Position numbers and translations under genes: made by a program. From Comamonadaceae bacterium (GTDB lineage: Bacteria; Pseudomonadota; Gammaproteobacteria; Burkholderiales; Burkholderiaceae_C), in assembly GCA_027488215.1 (NCBI GenBank), contig JAIYCB010000031.1, positions 186,001 through 250,000 on the forward strand: DNA of 64,000 nt. Direction: 5' to 3'. Under the pieces are notes generated by a model, which saw nothing but the letters and a program-made list of their open reading frames with translations, had not been told where the DNA came from and did no database searches. Shown in pieces: positions 1-8,720 of the stretch; position 1 is the first letter of the stretch; each line of letters begins with the position of its first letter.

Positions 1-725
1 GCAAGGACTATTCGGTCATGGACTTTTTTGCCGAGCGCGGCTATGACGTTTGGACTCTCGACCACGAGGGTTATGGACGCTCAAGCTGGTCGGGGCGTGG
101 CAACAGCGATGTTCGCACGGGCGCCAAAGATCTGGCTGCCGTGGTGCCCTTCATTTTGCAAGAAACAGGCGCCCAGCAGATCAACCTGTTTGGTTCTTCG
201 TCAGGCGCCCTGCGTGCATGCCTTTATACCCAAGCCCACCCGGACACTGTGGCTCGCCTCGGTTTGTCGGCACTGGTCTACACCGGCGCGGGATCTCCCA
301 CCTTGGAGCAGCGCCGCAAGAAATTGCCCGAATACAGCGCGAGCCCCAGACGCAAAGTGGATCTGGCTTTTTATGAAGGCATGTTCAACCGCGACAAACC
401 GGGCTCCAGCGAAGACAGCGTGCCCAAAGCGATTGCAGCCGCTGAGTTGCCCTTGGTCAGCGAAGTCCCCACGGGCACTTATGTGGACATGTGTGCCAAC
501 TTGCCGCTGGCCGAACCCGAAGCCATTCCATGCCCCACCTTGATCATCCGGGGCGAATACGACGGCATTGCGGCCGAACCTGATTTGCTGGACTTTTTTG
601 CGCGCTTGCCCAGCAAAGACAAACAATTTGTAGCGCTGGCCGGTATCGCCCACAACCCCATGATGGGTGTGGTTCGGCACAAGTTCCATTTCGCTTTGGA
701 GACCTTCCTCAAATCACCCTTGTGA
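1..725 (+). CDS. alpha/beta hydrolase, 5'-truncated by the window edge
   Basis: The reading frame is already open at base 3, so the true start lies outside the window. The visible part carries the alpha/beta-hydrolase nucleophile elbow (GSSSG) after a beta strand, the acid loop EYDGI and a late histidine in GIAHNP, so the Ser-Asp-His triad appears intact. It is a close paralogue of the next gene, sharing the FFAERG, EGYGRS, PTGTYVDMC and RGEYDGIA segments, which points to a tandem duplication. Together with the downstream Bug receptor it may form a small uptake-and-hydrolysis operon for an ester, amide or C-C bonded substrate. The family is clear; the substrate is unknown. Confidence 0.85.
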   Translation, partial: KDYSVMDFFAERGYDVWTLDHEGYGRSSWSGRGNSDVRTGAKDLAAVVPFILQETGAQQINLFGSSSGALRACLYTQAHPDTVARLGLSALVYTGAGSPTLEQRRKKLPEYSASPRRKVDLAFYEGMFNRDKPGSSEDSVPKAIAAAELPLVSEVPTGTYVDMCANLPLAEPEAIPCPTLIIRGEYDGIAAEPDLLDFFARLPSKDKQFVALAGIAHNPMMGVVRHKFHFALETFLKSPL

Positions 726-810
726 GTCCGATCCCCTGTTGCGGCTCATGCTGAAACAGGATGAACCAAGGCCCGAGCAGAGGCCCTACAAAAAACAGGA
801 GACAAACGAC

Positions 811-1725
811 ATGACAGCAGTTCAATGGTCAGGCGGCCAAACACACTGGACCCAAAAAGGAGATGTGAAGCTCTTTTTGTGGCAAAAACCGGCGTCCACA
901 CAAGTGCCCCATGCGGGCACCGTCTTGTTCGTGCATGGCTCGTCAATGGCGTCTCAGCCCACATTCGACTTGTCTGTACCCGGAAGACCCCACTCCTCCG
1001 TGATGGATTGGTTTGCCGAACGGGGCTTTGACACCTGGTGCATGGACAACGAAGGCTATGGACGGTCGGACAAGCATCGCCCCATCAACTTTGACATCAG
1101 CAATGGTGCAGATGACCTGGCAGCGGGCAGCGATTACATTTTGAAAACCACCGGCGCCAGGCAATTGCTGGTGTATGGCATCTCTTCTGGTGCACTCAAG
1201 GCCGCCTTGTTTGCACAGCGTCACCCGCAACGCATCGCCAAACTGGCCCTGGACGCCTTTGTCTGGACAGGTGAAGGCAGCCCTACCCTGGCCGAACGCA
1301 AGAAAAAACTGCCAGAGTTTTTGGCCAAAAACAGTCGCCCGATCGACCGGGCCTTTGTTCACAGCATTTTCAATCGCGACCATCCGGCTTGCGCAGACGA
1401 AGCCACCAAGGATGCCTTTGCAGATGCCATATTGACCTTGGACTCCTCGATGCCCACAGGCACCTATGTGGACATGTGCTCAAAACTCCCCTTGATTGAT
1501 CCCACCCAGGTCAAGGCGCCCACACTCATCATGCGCGGTGAATACGACGGCATCGCCAGCTTGGATGACCTGATCGAGTTCTTCAGGTTATTGCCCAGTA
1601 CCAACAAGCAGTTCAGCATCATGCAAGGCATCTCCCATGCCAGTTTTCAGCAAAAAAACTACCTGATGGTTTACCAAATTTTGCACAGTTTCTTTTCTCA
1701 ACCCGAGCCTACTTACAAAGGTTAA
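811..1725 (+). CDS. alpha/beta hydrolase, paralogue of the preceding gene
   Basis: A 304-residue protein with the oxyanion-hole motif HGSS near residue 42, the nucleophile elbow GISSG near 123, the acid loop RGEYDG near 236 and the catalytic His in GISHAS near 265. The start at 811 is chosen because AGGAGA precedes it at a normal distance; the frame stays open further upstream but has no such signal. No signal peptide is seen, so it is probably cytoplasmic. It lies 85 bases after its paralogue and 3 bases before a Bug receptor gene, consistent with one transcript. The cap region SPTLAERKKKLPEF is shared with the paralogue. The substrate cannot be read from the sequence. Confidence 0.9.
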   Translation: MTAVQWSGGQTHWTQKGDVKLFLWQKPASTQVPHAGTVLFVHGSSMASQPTFDLSVPGRPHSSVMDWFAERGFDTWCMDNEGYGRSDKHRPINFDISNGADDLAAGSDYILKTTGARQLLVYGISSGALKAALFAQRHPQRIAKLALDAFVWTGEGSPTLAERKKKLPEFLAKNSRPIDRAFVHSIFNRDHPACADEATKDAFADAILTLDSSMPTGTYVDMCSKLPLIDPTQVKAPTLIMRGEYDGIASLDDLIEFFRLLPSTNKQFSIMQGISHASFQQKNYLMVYQILHSFFSQPEPTYKG

Positions 1726-1728
1726 ATC

Positions 1729-2697
1729 ATGAAAAAGCTATTGAGCACCGTTTGCACTGCAGCCTTCTTGACCTTGATCGCCGGACAGGCCATGGCACAG
1801 ACCTACCCCACCAGACCCGTCAAAATTGTGGTGCCTTTTGGTCCCGGTGGTTTCACCGACGTGGTTGCTCGTATCCTGGGTGTCAAACTTGGCGAGAGTC
1901 TGGGTCAATCCGTGGTCATCGAAAACCGGCCGGGTGCAGGCTCCATGATTGGCTCCGACATGGTGGCCAAAGCGCCGCCCGACGGTCACACCCTGCTCAT
2001 TGTTTCATCCACCCATGTGATCAGCCCGTGGATTTACAAAAGCGTGCCGTATGACCCCATCAAAAGCTTCACGCCTGTGAGCAAGCTGGTGGACTCGCCC
2101 TATGTCTTGTTGACCAACCCCAAAGTGCCTGCCAAAAACGTGCAGGAATTCATTGCGCTGGCCAAGGCACAGCCGGACAAAATCCATTACGCCTCGTCTG
2201 GTAACGGCAGCGCGCAACACCTGATCGGCGGTCTGTTTGCATCCATGACCAAGACCCAGCTCAAGCACGTGCCTTACCGAAGCAGCAATTTGGCCGCCAC
2301 CGACTTGGTGGCTGGCGTGGTGGAAAGCAGCTTTGCCGGTGTGCCCAACGCACTGGCCCAAGTGCCCAATGGTCGCCTGAACGCTCTAGCCGTGACCAGC
2401 GCCAAGAGAATTCCCCAACTGCCCAACGTGCCCACCATGCAAGAAGCCGGCGTACCGGGCTATGAAGCCACGATTTGGCTGGCTTTGCTTGCCCCTGCAG
2501 GCACACCCAGCAGCATCGTCAACCGCCTGAACAGCGACATCGCGAAAATCATGAACACGCCCGAAACCCAAAAAGCGATGTTTGACGCGGGGGTCGAAGT
2601 GAGCTTGTCCACACCAGAAGCCATGTCGCAATTGATGGTGTCGGAGCTGGACAAATGGGGCAAAGTCGTCAAGGAAGCGGGCATCAAGCTCGAGTGA
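1729..2697 (+). CDS. Bug/TctC-family periplasmic tricarboxylate-type receptor
   Basis: A 322-residue protein with a signal peptide ending AMAQ at about residue 24, then the hallmark Bug start YPTRPVKIVVPFGPGG and the GQSVVIENRPGAG segment. Bug proteins are solute-binding receptors of tripartite tricarboxylate transporters and are greatly amplified in Burkholderiales; most are orphans without adjacent membrane subunits, as here. They bind carboxylates or amides through two loops contacting the carboxyl group. The 3-base gap to the hydrolase upstream suggests a shared transcript and ligand class. The ligand is not predictable from this sequence alone. Confidence 0.93.
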   Translation: MKKLLSTVCTAAFLTLIAGQAMAQTYPTRPVKIVVPFGPGGFTDVVARILGVKLGESLGQSVVIENRPGAGSMIGSDMVAKAPPDGHTLLIVSSTHVISPWIYKSVPYDPIKSFTPVSKLVDSPYVLLTNPKVPAKNVQEFIALAKAQPDKIHYASSGNGSAQHLIGGLFASMTKTQLKHVPYRSSNLAATDLVAGVVESSFAGVPNALAQVPNGRLNALAVTSAKRIPQLPNVPTMQEAGVPGYEATIWLALLAPAGTPSSIVNRLNSDIAKIMNTPETQKAMFDAGVEVSLSTPEAMSQLMVSELDKWGKVVKEAGIKLE

Positions 2698-2925
2698 GTC
2701 ATCGTATTTGACCGATCGCTGGCGGTTTTGAAAAAAATGGTGGGTGTCTACAAAACACCACACGCCAGAATCTTGGGTTTCAGGCTTGTTTCTTTGAGCA
2801 TGCTGACGCCTTTTGCTTAGTTGAGCATTGTTGGACCGTCGAGCCATGCGCATCCAAGGCCTTGAATTTGCTGGGCAACACAGCTCAACACGCCGTTTCG
2901 CTTTCTGACTTGCTTTGAAAAAAAA

Positions 2926-2994
2926 CGAAACAGTTTGGGGGTATCAAGACAACTCCCCATGCGCCGTCCTTTTTACAAACGCTAAACTGTTTCG
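2926..2994. promoter_or_regulatory. pair of AAACnGTTT palindromic sites upstream of the acyl-CoA synthetase
   Basis: Two 11-base elements, cgaaacagttt at 2926-2936 and aaactgtttcg at 2984-2994, are exact inverted copies. Each contains the near-palindrome AAAC-n-GTTT, and their centres are 56 bases apart. The second ends about 36 bases before the synthetase start, where an operator could overlap the promoter. This looks like a double operator for a dimeric repressor such as a TetR or GntR protein; that is inference and no matching regulator lies next to it. The rest of the 2698-3030 intergenic stretch shows no gene and no convincing terminator. Confidence 0.45.
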
Positions 2995-3030
2995 GACCGT
3001 ATGGCATGACCTACCCCAGCCGAGGAGCCC

Positions 3031-4728
3031 ATGAGCGAACTTGAACAATTTTTAGCCAGCCGCAATGTTTTGCTGACCCACCGCACCGATTACGAGGCCG
3101 CCGTGGCGGCATTCAAGTGGCCTGTTTTGACGCATTTCAATTGGGGGCTGGATTACTTTGACAGCATCGCCCGGGACAACCCGGCTCCGGCTTTGCACAT
3201 CGTGGAGGCCTCGGGCGAGCAGTTTCGCCTGAGTTATGCCGAGTTGTCGCAGCGCTCCAACCAAGTGGCCAACTGGCTGGTGGCTCTGGGTGCGCGCAAA
3301 GGCGACCGGATTTTGCTGATGATGGGCAACGAGGTGCCGCTGTGGGAGACCATGCTGGCCGCGATCAAGCTGGGTGTGGTGCTGATCCCTGCCACCACGC
3401 TGCTGTCGGGCGATGATTTGCAAGACCGACTGGAGCGCGGGCGGGTCAAGTGCATCATCACCAATGCGGGGGGCATGGCCAAGGTGATGGATTTACCAAG
3501 CCATGCGACGAACGGGCTGACCCTGGTGAGCGTGTCAGGCCGCGAGGACTTGCCTGCAGGATGGCAAGATTACGCGCTGTCTCACCAAGCCAGCACCGCC
3601 TTCACCCCGCCCGAGCCAACCCGGGTGACCGATCCTTTGCTGGAGTATTTCACTTCGGGCACCACAGCCAAACCCAAGCTGGTGCAACACACCCAGCAAA
3701 GTTACCCGGTAGGGCATTTGTCCACCTTGTATTGGCTGGGCCTGCAAAAAGGCGATGTGCACTGGACCATCAGCTCACCCGGCTGGGCCAAGCACGCCTG
3801 GAGTTGCTTTTTTGCACCGCTCAATGCACAGGCTTGCGTGTTCATTTACAACTATGCGCGCTTCAATGGCCCGGATGTTTTGAGCACCCTGGTGCAGCAC
3901 CGGGTCAACACCTTGTGCGCCCCGCCTACGGTTTGGCGCATGCTGATTCAAGAGGACCTGAAAGCCTGGCCCGTGCAGTTGCGCGAGCTGATTTCAGCGG
4001 GCGAGCCGCTCAACCCCGAGGTCATCGATCAAGTTCGAGCAGCGTGGCAAATCACCATCCGCGACGGTTATGGCCAAACCGAAACAACAGCCCAAATTGG
4101 CAATCCACCCGGTGCGACGCTCAAGTCGGGCTCGATGGGGCGGCCTTTGCCGGGCTACCGGATGGTGCTGCTGAACCCCGATGGACAACCCGCCGACGAG
4201 GGCGAAATTTGCATTGACCTGGCACACCGCCCCACCGCACTGATGAACGGTTATGCCGACGACGCCGACAAAACTGCCGAAGCCATGCGCGGCGGTTATT
4301 ACCATACGGGCGACGTTGGCCAGCGCGACGAGCAGGGTTACATCACCTATGTGGGTCGGGCCGATGATGTGTTCAAGTCATCGGGCTACCGCATCAGCCC
4401 CTTCGAATTGGAAAGCGCACTGATCGAACATCCGGCTGTGGCCGAGGCGGCGGTGGTGCCAGCGCCTGACCCTTTGCGCGGCATGGTGCCCAAGGCCTAT
4501 GTGATCCTGGCCCCGGGCCATGCGCCGGATGCAGTCACGGCAGGTGCGATTTTCAAGTTCATGCGGGAGCGGGTTTCGGGCTACAAATTGGTGCGCCGTA
4601 TTGAGTTCAGCGACCTGCCCAAAACCATCTCGGGCAAGATTCGCCGTGTGGATTTACGCGCCCAGGAAAATGCGCGCGCAGCCCAAGGCGGCCGACACTC
4701 AGGTGAGTTCCGAGAAGAAAACCCATGA
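3031..4728 (+). CDS. AMP-dependent acyl-CoA synthetase, medium-chain/ACSM-like
   Basis: A 565-residue ANL-superfamily enzyme that adenylates a carboxylic acid and transfers it to CoA. Visible motifs are the P-loop-like YFTSGTTAKPK near residue 208, GYGQTETT near 345, YHTGDVG near 423 and the C-terminal catalytic lysine region KTISGKIRR near 530. The region between SPGWAKHAW and NYARF resembles medium-chain and aromatic acyl-CoA ligases rather than acetyl-CoA synthetase. Its promoter carries two palindromic sites. The repeat-protein gene starts 7 bases downstream, so readthrough is likely. The exact acid substrate is uncertain. Confidence 0.9.
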   Translation: MSELEQFLASRNVLLTHRTDYEAAVAAFKWPVLTHFNWGLDYFDSIARDNPAPALHIVEASGEQFRLSYAELSQRSNQVANWLVALGARKGDRILLMMGNEVPLWETMLAAIKLGVVLIPATTLLSGDDLQDRLERGRVKCIITNAGGMAKVMDLPSHATNGLTLVSVSGREDLPAGWQDYALSHQASTAFTPPEPTRVTDPLLEYFTSGTTAKPKLVQHTQQSYPVGHLSTLYWLGLQKGDVHWTISSPGWAKHAWSCFFAPLNAQACVFIYNYARFNGPDVLSTLVQHRVNTLCAPPTVWRMLIQEDLKAWPVQLRELISAGEPLNPEVIDQVRAAWQITIRDGYGQTETTAQIGNPPGATLKSGSMGRPLPGYRMVLLNPDGQPADEGEICIDLAHRPTALMNGYADDADKTAEAMRGGYYHTGDVGQRDEQGYITYVGRADDVFKSSGYRISPFELESALIEHPAVAEAAVVPAPDPLRGMVPKAYVILAPGHAPDAVTAGAIFKFMRERVSGYKLVRRIEFSDLPKTISGKIRRVDLRAQENARAAQGGRHSGEFREENP

Positions 4729-4735
4729 GACCCGC

Positions 4736-5128
4736 ATGAAGATATGGTTGCTTGCATGGCTGATGGCCGCCCTGCTGCTGCCCACAGCTTTTGCCCAGCG
4801 CCTTTATGACGGCAGCGGTCGACAGATTGGGCGTGTCGATGCAGAGCGGTTTTACAACGCCTCGGGTCAGCAGATCGGGCGCGTCGATGGCGAGCGCGTT
4901 TATGACGCTTCAGGGCGGCAGTTGGGGCGCATCGATGGCACTCGGGTGTACAGCGCTTCGGGCAACCAGATGGGGCGCATTGACGGTGATCGCCTGTACA
5001 GCGCCTCGGGCTCGCCCATGGGCCGCATCGATGGCGACAGGCTCTACGACGGCTCTGGCCGCCAAATTGGGCGCGCCGATGGACTTCGGCGAATGCAAAT
5101 GATCGTGTTTTTTTACTTCTTCATGTGA
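4736..5128 (+). CDS. exported protein of six 16-residue repeats
   Basis: A 130-residue protein that is nearly all repeat. A signal peptide (about residues 1-21, ending AFAQ) is followed by six uninterrupted 16-residue units from residue 23 to 118 with the pattern Y-x-x-S-G-x-x-x-G-R-x-D-G-x-R. It ends in a short hydrophobic tail, MIVFFYFFM. The start is the ATG directly before the signal peptide; the frame continues upstream only as a shadow of the synthetase. The repeats recall DxxG-type beta-hairpin repeats of the four-fold beta-flower kind, but this link is from memory and tentative. Likely periplasmic or surface-associated. Function unknown. Confidence 0.75.
   Translation: MKIWLLAWLMAALLLPTAFAQRLYDGSGRQIGRVDAERFYNASGQQIGRVDGERVYDASGRQLGRIDGTRVYSASGNQMGRIDGDRLYSASGSPMGRIDGDRLYDGSGRQIGRADGLRRMQMIVFFYFFM
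4802..5089 (+). repeat. 48-base tandem repeat, six units, coding
   Basis: Six consecutive 48-base units encode the 16-residue repeats of the exported protein. The units stay in frame and have diverged mostly at the positions coding for residues 1, 3-4, 7-9 and 15, while S-G, G-R and D are nearly constant, which suggests selection on the protein. Units 4 and 5 are the most alike, hinting at recent unit duplication. Confidence 0.85.
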
Positions 5129-5137
5129 GGGGGCACC

Positions 5138-5677
5138 ATGGCCGTTCGAGAAATCCTCAAGATGGGCGACGCCCGACTGCTGCGCATGGCCGCGCCGGTA
5201 CAGACCTTTGACACGCCCGAGTTGCACGCCTTGATCGCCGACATGCACGACACCATGGCGGCCGTGAATGGCGCTGGCCTGGCGGCCCCACAAATTGGCG
5301 TGAACCAGCAACTGGTGATTTTCGGCAGCACGGCCGTGAACCCGCGTTACCCAGGCCGCCCGCTGGTGCCACGCACAGTGCTGATCAACCCGGTGATCAC
5401 GCCAATGGGGGCCGAGGAACAGGACGATTGGGAGGGGTGTTTGTCAGTACCCGGTCTGCGCGGCGTCGTGCCGCGCTGGTCACGCATCCGCTACACAGGC
5501 TTTGACGAAAAAGGCACACCCATCGACCGAACTGTGGACGGTTTTCATGCCCGCGTCGTGCAACACGAATGCGACCACCTGATCGGCAAGCTCTACCCCA
5601 TGCGGGTCAGGGACTTCAGCCGATTTGGTTTCACCGAAGTGCTGTTTCCAGAGATCAGCGCGGCTGAGGACGATTGA
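5138..5677 (+). CDS. def: peptide deformylase
   Basis: A 179-residue protein with all three deformylase motifs in order: [10 protein letters not shown] near residue 47, EGCLSVPG near 100 and HECDH near 145. The cysteine of motif 2 and the two histidines of motif 3 bind the catalytic metal, and the motif 3 glutamate is the general base. It removes the formyl group from the initiator methionine of new proteins. The gene is not next to fmt, so it may be a second def copy; the usual def-fmt pair would lie elsewhere. Nine bases separate it from the repeat protein. Confidence 0.95.
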   Translation: MAVREILKMGDARLLRMAAPVQTFDTPELHALIADMHDTMAAVNGAGLAAPQIGVNQQLVIFGSTAVNPRYPGRPLVPRTVLINPVITPMGAEEQDDWEGCLSVPGLRGVVPRWSRIRYTGFDEKGTPIDRTVDGFHARVVQHECDHLIGKLYPMRVRDFSRFGFTEVLFPEISAAEDD

Positions 5678-5728
5678 GCCAACGATCCGAAACAAGCCTG
5701 CAACAAATTCACAGCCTGAGGCCGCCAC

Positions 5729-5944
5729 TCAGCGAGTCTGGCGCAAGGGCTTGAGCAAGTCACTCAAGCCGTTGTGGTCGATTTCCTGCATGAGCTGCAG
5801 AAGCTGACCGATTTCACCCTTGGGAAAGCCTTCACGCGCAAACCAGTTGAGGTAGTTGCCGGGCAAGTTTGCGATCAGCGTGCCCTTGTGTTTGCCAAAG
5901 GGCATGGGTGTGGAGACCAGTTTCACCAGGTCTTCGGGTTTCAT
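5729..5944 (-). CDS. DUF3820 family small protein
   Basis: A 71-residue protein whose core PMPFGKHKGTLIANLP and the following YLNWFAREGFPKGEIG are typical of DUF3820 (QSregVF_b, named after a quorum-regulated Pseudomonas protein). The ATG at 5944 is preferred because the family begins with the short acidic MKPEDL segment and a GAAGG-like site precedes it; a longer form starting at 6007 would run into the upstream gene. It lies 25 bases after the hydrolase stop, probably in the same operon. The biochemical function of the family is not established. Confidence 0.8.
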   Translation of the reverse strand: MKPEDLVKLVSTPMPFGKHKGTLIANLPGNYLNWFAREGFPKGEIGQLLQLMQEIDHNGLSDLLKPLRQTR

Positions 5945-5969
5945 CGGCGAGCCTTCACGCCTTGTCCGT

Positions 5970-6773
5970 TCAAACTTCACCCCACAACCATTGACGCACT
6001 CGCGCATGAAACGCTTCGGGCCGTGAAATCATCACCCAATGCCCGCAGGGCAGGCCCTGCACGGCGCTGCCAGGCGCAGCAGCCACTTTATCCAACCATT
6101 TGGCCGAATGGAACATGAAGGGCTTGCGCTCGCCATAGACAAACATAAGCGGCATGGGCAATTTGATTTGCGCCGCATGCTTGAGCCCACCCGCTGTGCC
6201 GAACCACCGCATGGCATAAGGGTAGTTCATCGTGTGGGTGATCGTGGCAGGGTCCGATGGACAGCGCAGCCAGCGGGCCATGGCGCGGGTCATGCGGGTG
6301 CCCAAGCTGCCACCCAGCTTCCAGGCAAGGGCCAGCCAGAGTTGGTAGCCCATCACCGACAGTTTTGCTTTCGCACCCCAGCTGCGCAGCAAGGCCCCCG
6401 AGTTGTGGTCGCCCACGTCCACCGCCACCACACGGGCTACACGGTCGGGGTGGCGCATGGCGAATTCATAGCCAAAGATGCAGCCCCAGTCGTGCAGCAT
6501 CAGGGTCACGGGCTGGTCGGGGCTGATACGGTCCACGATCTGGAGCAGCCGTTGGCACATGTCGTCCAAGCTGATGGCTGAAGGACCGGTTTCAAAGCCT
6601 GGCAGCGTGATGCGCGCGCAGGTGGCACGGTCTTGCAAGGCGGCTACGGTGCCGTCCCACAGGGCGCGGGTGTCTGGCCAGCCGTGCAGCATGAAAATGA
6701 CCTCGTCGCCCTGCCCTTGGAGCCAAACCTCGGTGCCATTGACGTCGATGCACAGTTCAGTGCTGGAGGCCAT
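5970..6773 (-). CDS. alpha/beta hydrolase, epoxide hydrolase/dehalogenase-like
   Basis: A 267-residue single-domain hydrolase with HGWPD near residue 30 (oxyanion hole), the nucleophile elbow HDWGC near 94 and the closing histidine in CGHW near 246. The nucleophile position is Asp rather than Ser, as in epoxide hydrolases and haloalkane dehalogenases, which act through an aspartyl-ester intermediate. No signal peptide is visible. It starts 3 bases after the aminotransferase stop, so the two are almost certainly cotranscribed. The substrate is unknown. Confidence 0.85.
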   Translation of the reverse strand: MASSTELCIDVNGTEVWLQGQGDEVIFMLHGWPDTRALWDGTVAALQDRATCARITLPGFETGPSAISLDDMCQRLLQIVDRISPDQPVTLMLHDWGCIFGYEFAMRHPDRVARVVAVDVGDHNSGALLRSWGAKAKLSVMGYQLWLALAWKLGGSLGTRMTRAMARWLRCPSDPATITHTMNYPYAMRWFGTAGGLKHAAQIKLPMPLMFVYGERKPFMFHSAKWLDKVAAAPGSAVQGLPCGHWVMISRPEAFHARVRQWLWGEV

Positions 6774-6776
6774 GGC

Positions 6777-7973
6777 TTACAAGGCCTTGGCCAAGCGCGA
6801 GATACCTTCCAGGATCTTGTCTTCGCCCACCGTGGCAAAGCTCAGGCGGAAGGTGGCGTGGTCTGGGTTGGCGCAGAAGAAAGGTGTGCCCGGCACAAAG
6901 GCCACGCCATTGTCGATGGCGCGTTTGGCAAACACATTGCCGTCGGCCACTTTGCCGCCAGCCCCCGTGAGACGCGCCCAAATGAACAGACCGCCTTGGG
7001 GTTGCACAAACTCGACGGCATCTCCCAACTCGCGGCGAAGCGCATCGCCCATGGTTTGGGCGCGCTTTGCATACACAGCGCGCACTTTGTCCAAGGTGGC
7101 GGGCATGCGACCAGCCTTGAGGTATTGAGCCGCCGTGGCCTGAGCAAAGGTGCTGGTGTGGGCGTCGCTGAACTGTTTGCACATGGTGGCCTTGCCCAGC
7201 AATTCGGCCGGGGCAACCATCCAACCCACGCGCAAACCGGGCGACAGCACTTTGGACAGCGAGCCGCAATGCACCAGCAACTCACGGCTGCCGGGCACGG
7301 TGCTGCTCAAGGCCAGCAAACTGGGTGGTGGCGCTTCGCCAAAGTACAGATCGCCATAGGGGTCATCTTCGACAATCAGGGTTTGGTGCTTGACCGCCAT
7401 CTCCAGCACTTGCTTGCGGCGCTCGGCATTCATCAGGGCGCCGCTTGGGTTGCCAAAAGTGGGAATCAGGTAGACAAACTTCGGTTTGTGCTCGGCGATC
7501 AGCTTTTCCAGCTCGTCGGTCTTGACGCCGTGACCATCCACTGGGGCGCTGATGAGTTCGGCTCCGTAGAGGCGGAAGCACTGGATCGTGGCCAAAAAGG
7601 TCGGGCCTTCCACGATCACCTTGTCGCCGGGGCTGATCATGGTTTTGCCGATCAGATCCAAACCTTGCTGACTGCCGGTGGTCACGATCAGTTGGTCGGC
7701 GGTCACGTCTTGCGCACCCTTTTGGGCCATGAAGTGGGCCAGTTGCTCGCGCAGCGGACCAAAACCTTCGGTCGCGCCGTATTGCAGGGCCGCGCCGGGG
7801 TCTTGGTTCAGCGAGGCGTTGCTGGCTTCGCGGATACCGTCCACATCAAACATGGCGCTGTCGGGAAAGCCACCCGCAAAACTGATGATGCCGGGCTTGC
7901 CCAGAAGCTTGAAAAGCTCACGGATGGCGGAGGTTTCGACGTTGTTCAGGCGGTCTGCAAATTGCAAAGGCAT
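6777..7973 (-). CDS. PLP-dependent aminotransferase, class I/II (2-aminoadipate/aromatic type)
   Basis: A 398-residue fold-type I aminotransferase. The Schiff-base lysine sits in SLSKVLSPGLR near residue 242, preceded by the PLP-binding segment EDDPYGDLYF, with ISFAGGFPD near the N terminus. This start and the overall length fit the LysN/2-aminoadipate and MocR-core subgroup, which often works on branched, aromatic or aminoadipate substrates with 2-oxoglutarate. It heads a minus-strand operon with the hydrolase and DUF3820 genes and is divergent from nth across 66 bases. The exact amino donor is uncertain. Confidence 0.9.
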   Translation of the reverse strand: MPLQFADRLNNVETSAIRELFKLLGKPGIISFAGGFPDSAMFDVDGIREASNASLNQDPGAALQYGATEGFGPLREQLAHFMAQKGAQDVTADQLIVTTGSQQGLDLIGKTMISPGDKVIVEGPTFLATIQCFRLYGAELISAPVDGHGVKTDELEKLIAEHKPKFVYLIPTFGNPSGALMNAERRKQVLEMAVKHQTLIVEDDPYGDLYFGEAPPPSLLALSSTVPGSRELLVHCGSLSKVLSPGLRVGWMVAPAELLGKATMCKQFSDAHTSTFAQATAAQYLKAGRMPATLDKVRAVYAKRAQTMGDALRRELGDAVEFVQPQGGLFIWARLTGAGGKVADGNVFAKRAIDNGVAFVPGTPFFCANPDHATFRLSFATVGEDKILEGISRLAKAL

Positions 7974-8039
7974 GGTGTATCTTCCCGTGTTGACTTGGCC
8001 GTCATTTTGCCAACTTCTGCCCTCCTACTCCCAACCGCC

Positions 8040-8672
8040 ATGAAACCCGCTCAGATCGAATCCTTCTTTGCCACGTTGCAAGCCGCCAACCCCATGCCTG
8101 TGACCGAGCTGGAATACACCAGCGTCTTTGAGCTGCTGGCCGCCGTGCTGCTGTCGGCCCAAGCCACCGATGTGGGCGTGAACAAGGCCACTCGCAAGCT
8201 GTTTCCCGTGGCGGGCACGCCGCAAAAGATCCTGGACCTCGGGCTGGCGGGGCTGGAGGGTTACATCAAGACGATTGGCCTGTACCGCAGCAAAGCCAAA
8301 CACCTGATAAAAACCTGCCGCATTTTGGTGGAGCAGTACGGCGGACATGTTCCCCGCAGCCGTGAAGCCCTCGAAGCCCTGCCCGGTGTGGGCCGCAAAA
8401 CGGCCAATGTGGTGCTCAACTCCGCTTTTGGAGAGCCCACCATGGCAGTGGACACGCACATTTTTCGCATGGGCAACCGCACAGGCTTGGCCCCGGGAAA
8501 AACCCCCTTGGAAGTCGAGCTCAAACTGCTCAAACGCATCCCTGCCAAGTACTTGGTGGATGCTCACCACTGGCTGATCTTGCACGGTCGCTATGTGTGC
8601 CAGGCGCGCAAACCGCTCTGCGGTCAGTGCGCGGTGGCGGCATTCTGTGACTTCAAACCCAAGACAGTTTGA
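8040..8672 (+). CDS. nth: endonuclease III
   Basis: A 210-residue DNA glycosylase/AP lyase for oxidised pyrimidines in base-excision repair. The helix-hairpin-helix LPGVGRKTANVV near residue 115 contains the catalytic lysine; the catalytic aspartate is in AVDTHIFRM. The C-terminal cysteines are spaced C-x6-C-x2-C-x5-C and bind a 4Fe-4S cluster. The start at 8040 matches the family length; a very long open frame upstream is only a shadow of the antisense aminotransferase. It is followed 48 bases later by trmB. Confidence 0.96.
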   Translation: MKPAQIESFFATLQAANPMPVTELEYTSVFELLAAVLLSAQATDVGVNKATRKLFPVAGTPQKILDLGLAGLEGYIKTIGLYRSKAKHLIKTCRILVEQYGGHVPRSREALEALPGVGRKTANVVLNSAFGEPTMAVDTHIFRMGNRTGLAPGKTPLEVELKLLKRIPAKYLVDAHHWLILHGRYVCQARKPLCGQCAVAAFCDFKPKTV

Positions 8673-8720
8673 CCGCTTGGGTCGCGCCCCGGGGCAAGGG
8701 CGCACCCTACAATCCTCACC

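Noticed and set aside
2743-2759. A small hairpin (ggtgt/acacc) after the first Bug gene
   Set aside because: Only a 5-base stem and no T run on the plus strand, so it is not a convincing terminator.
6633-8039. A very long open frame leading into nth from upstream
   Set aside because: It runs antisense to the aminotransferase and hydrolase genes, has no ribosome site, and the endonuclease III family starts at 8040. High GC codon bias explains the open frame.
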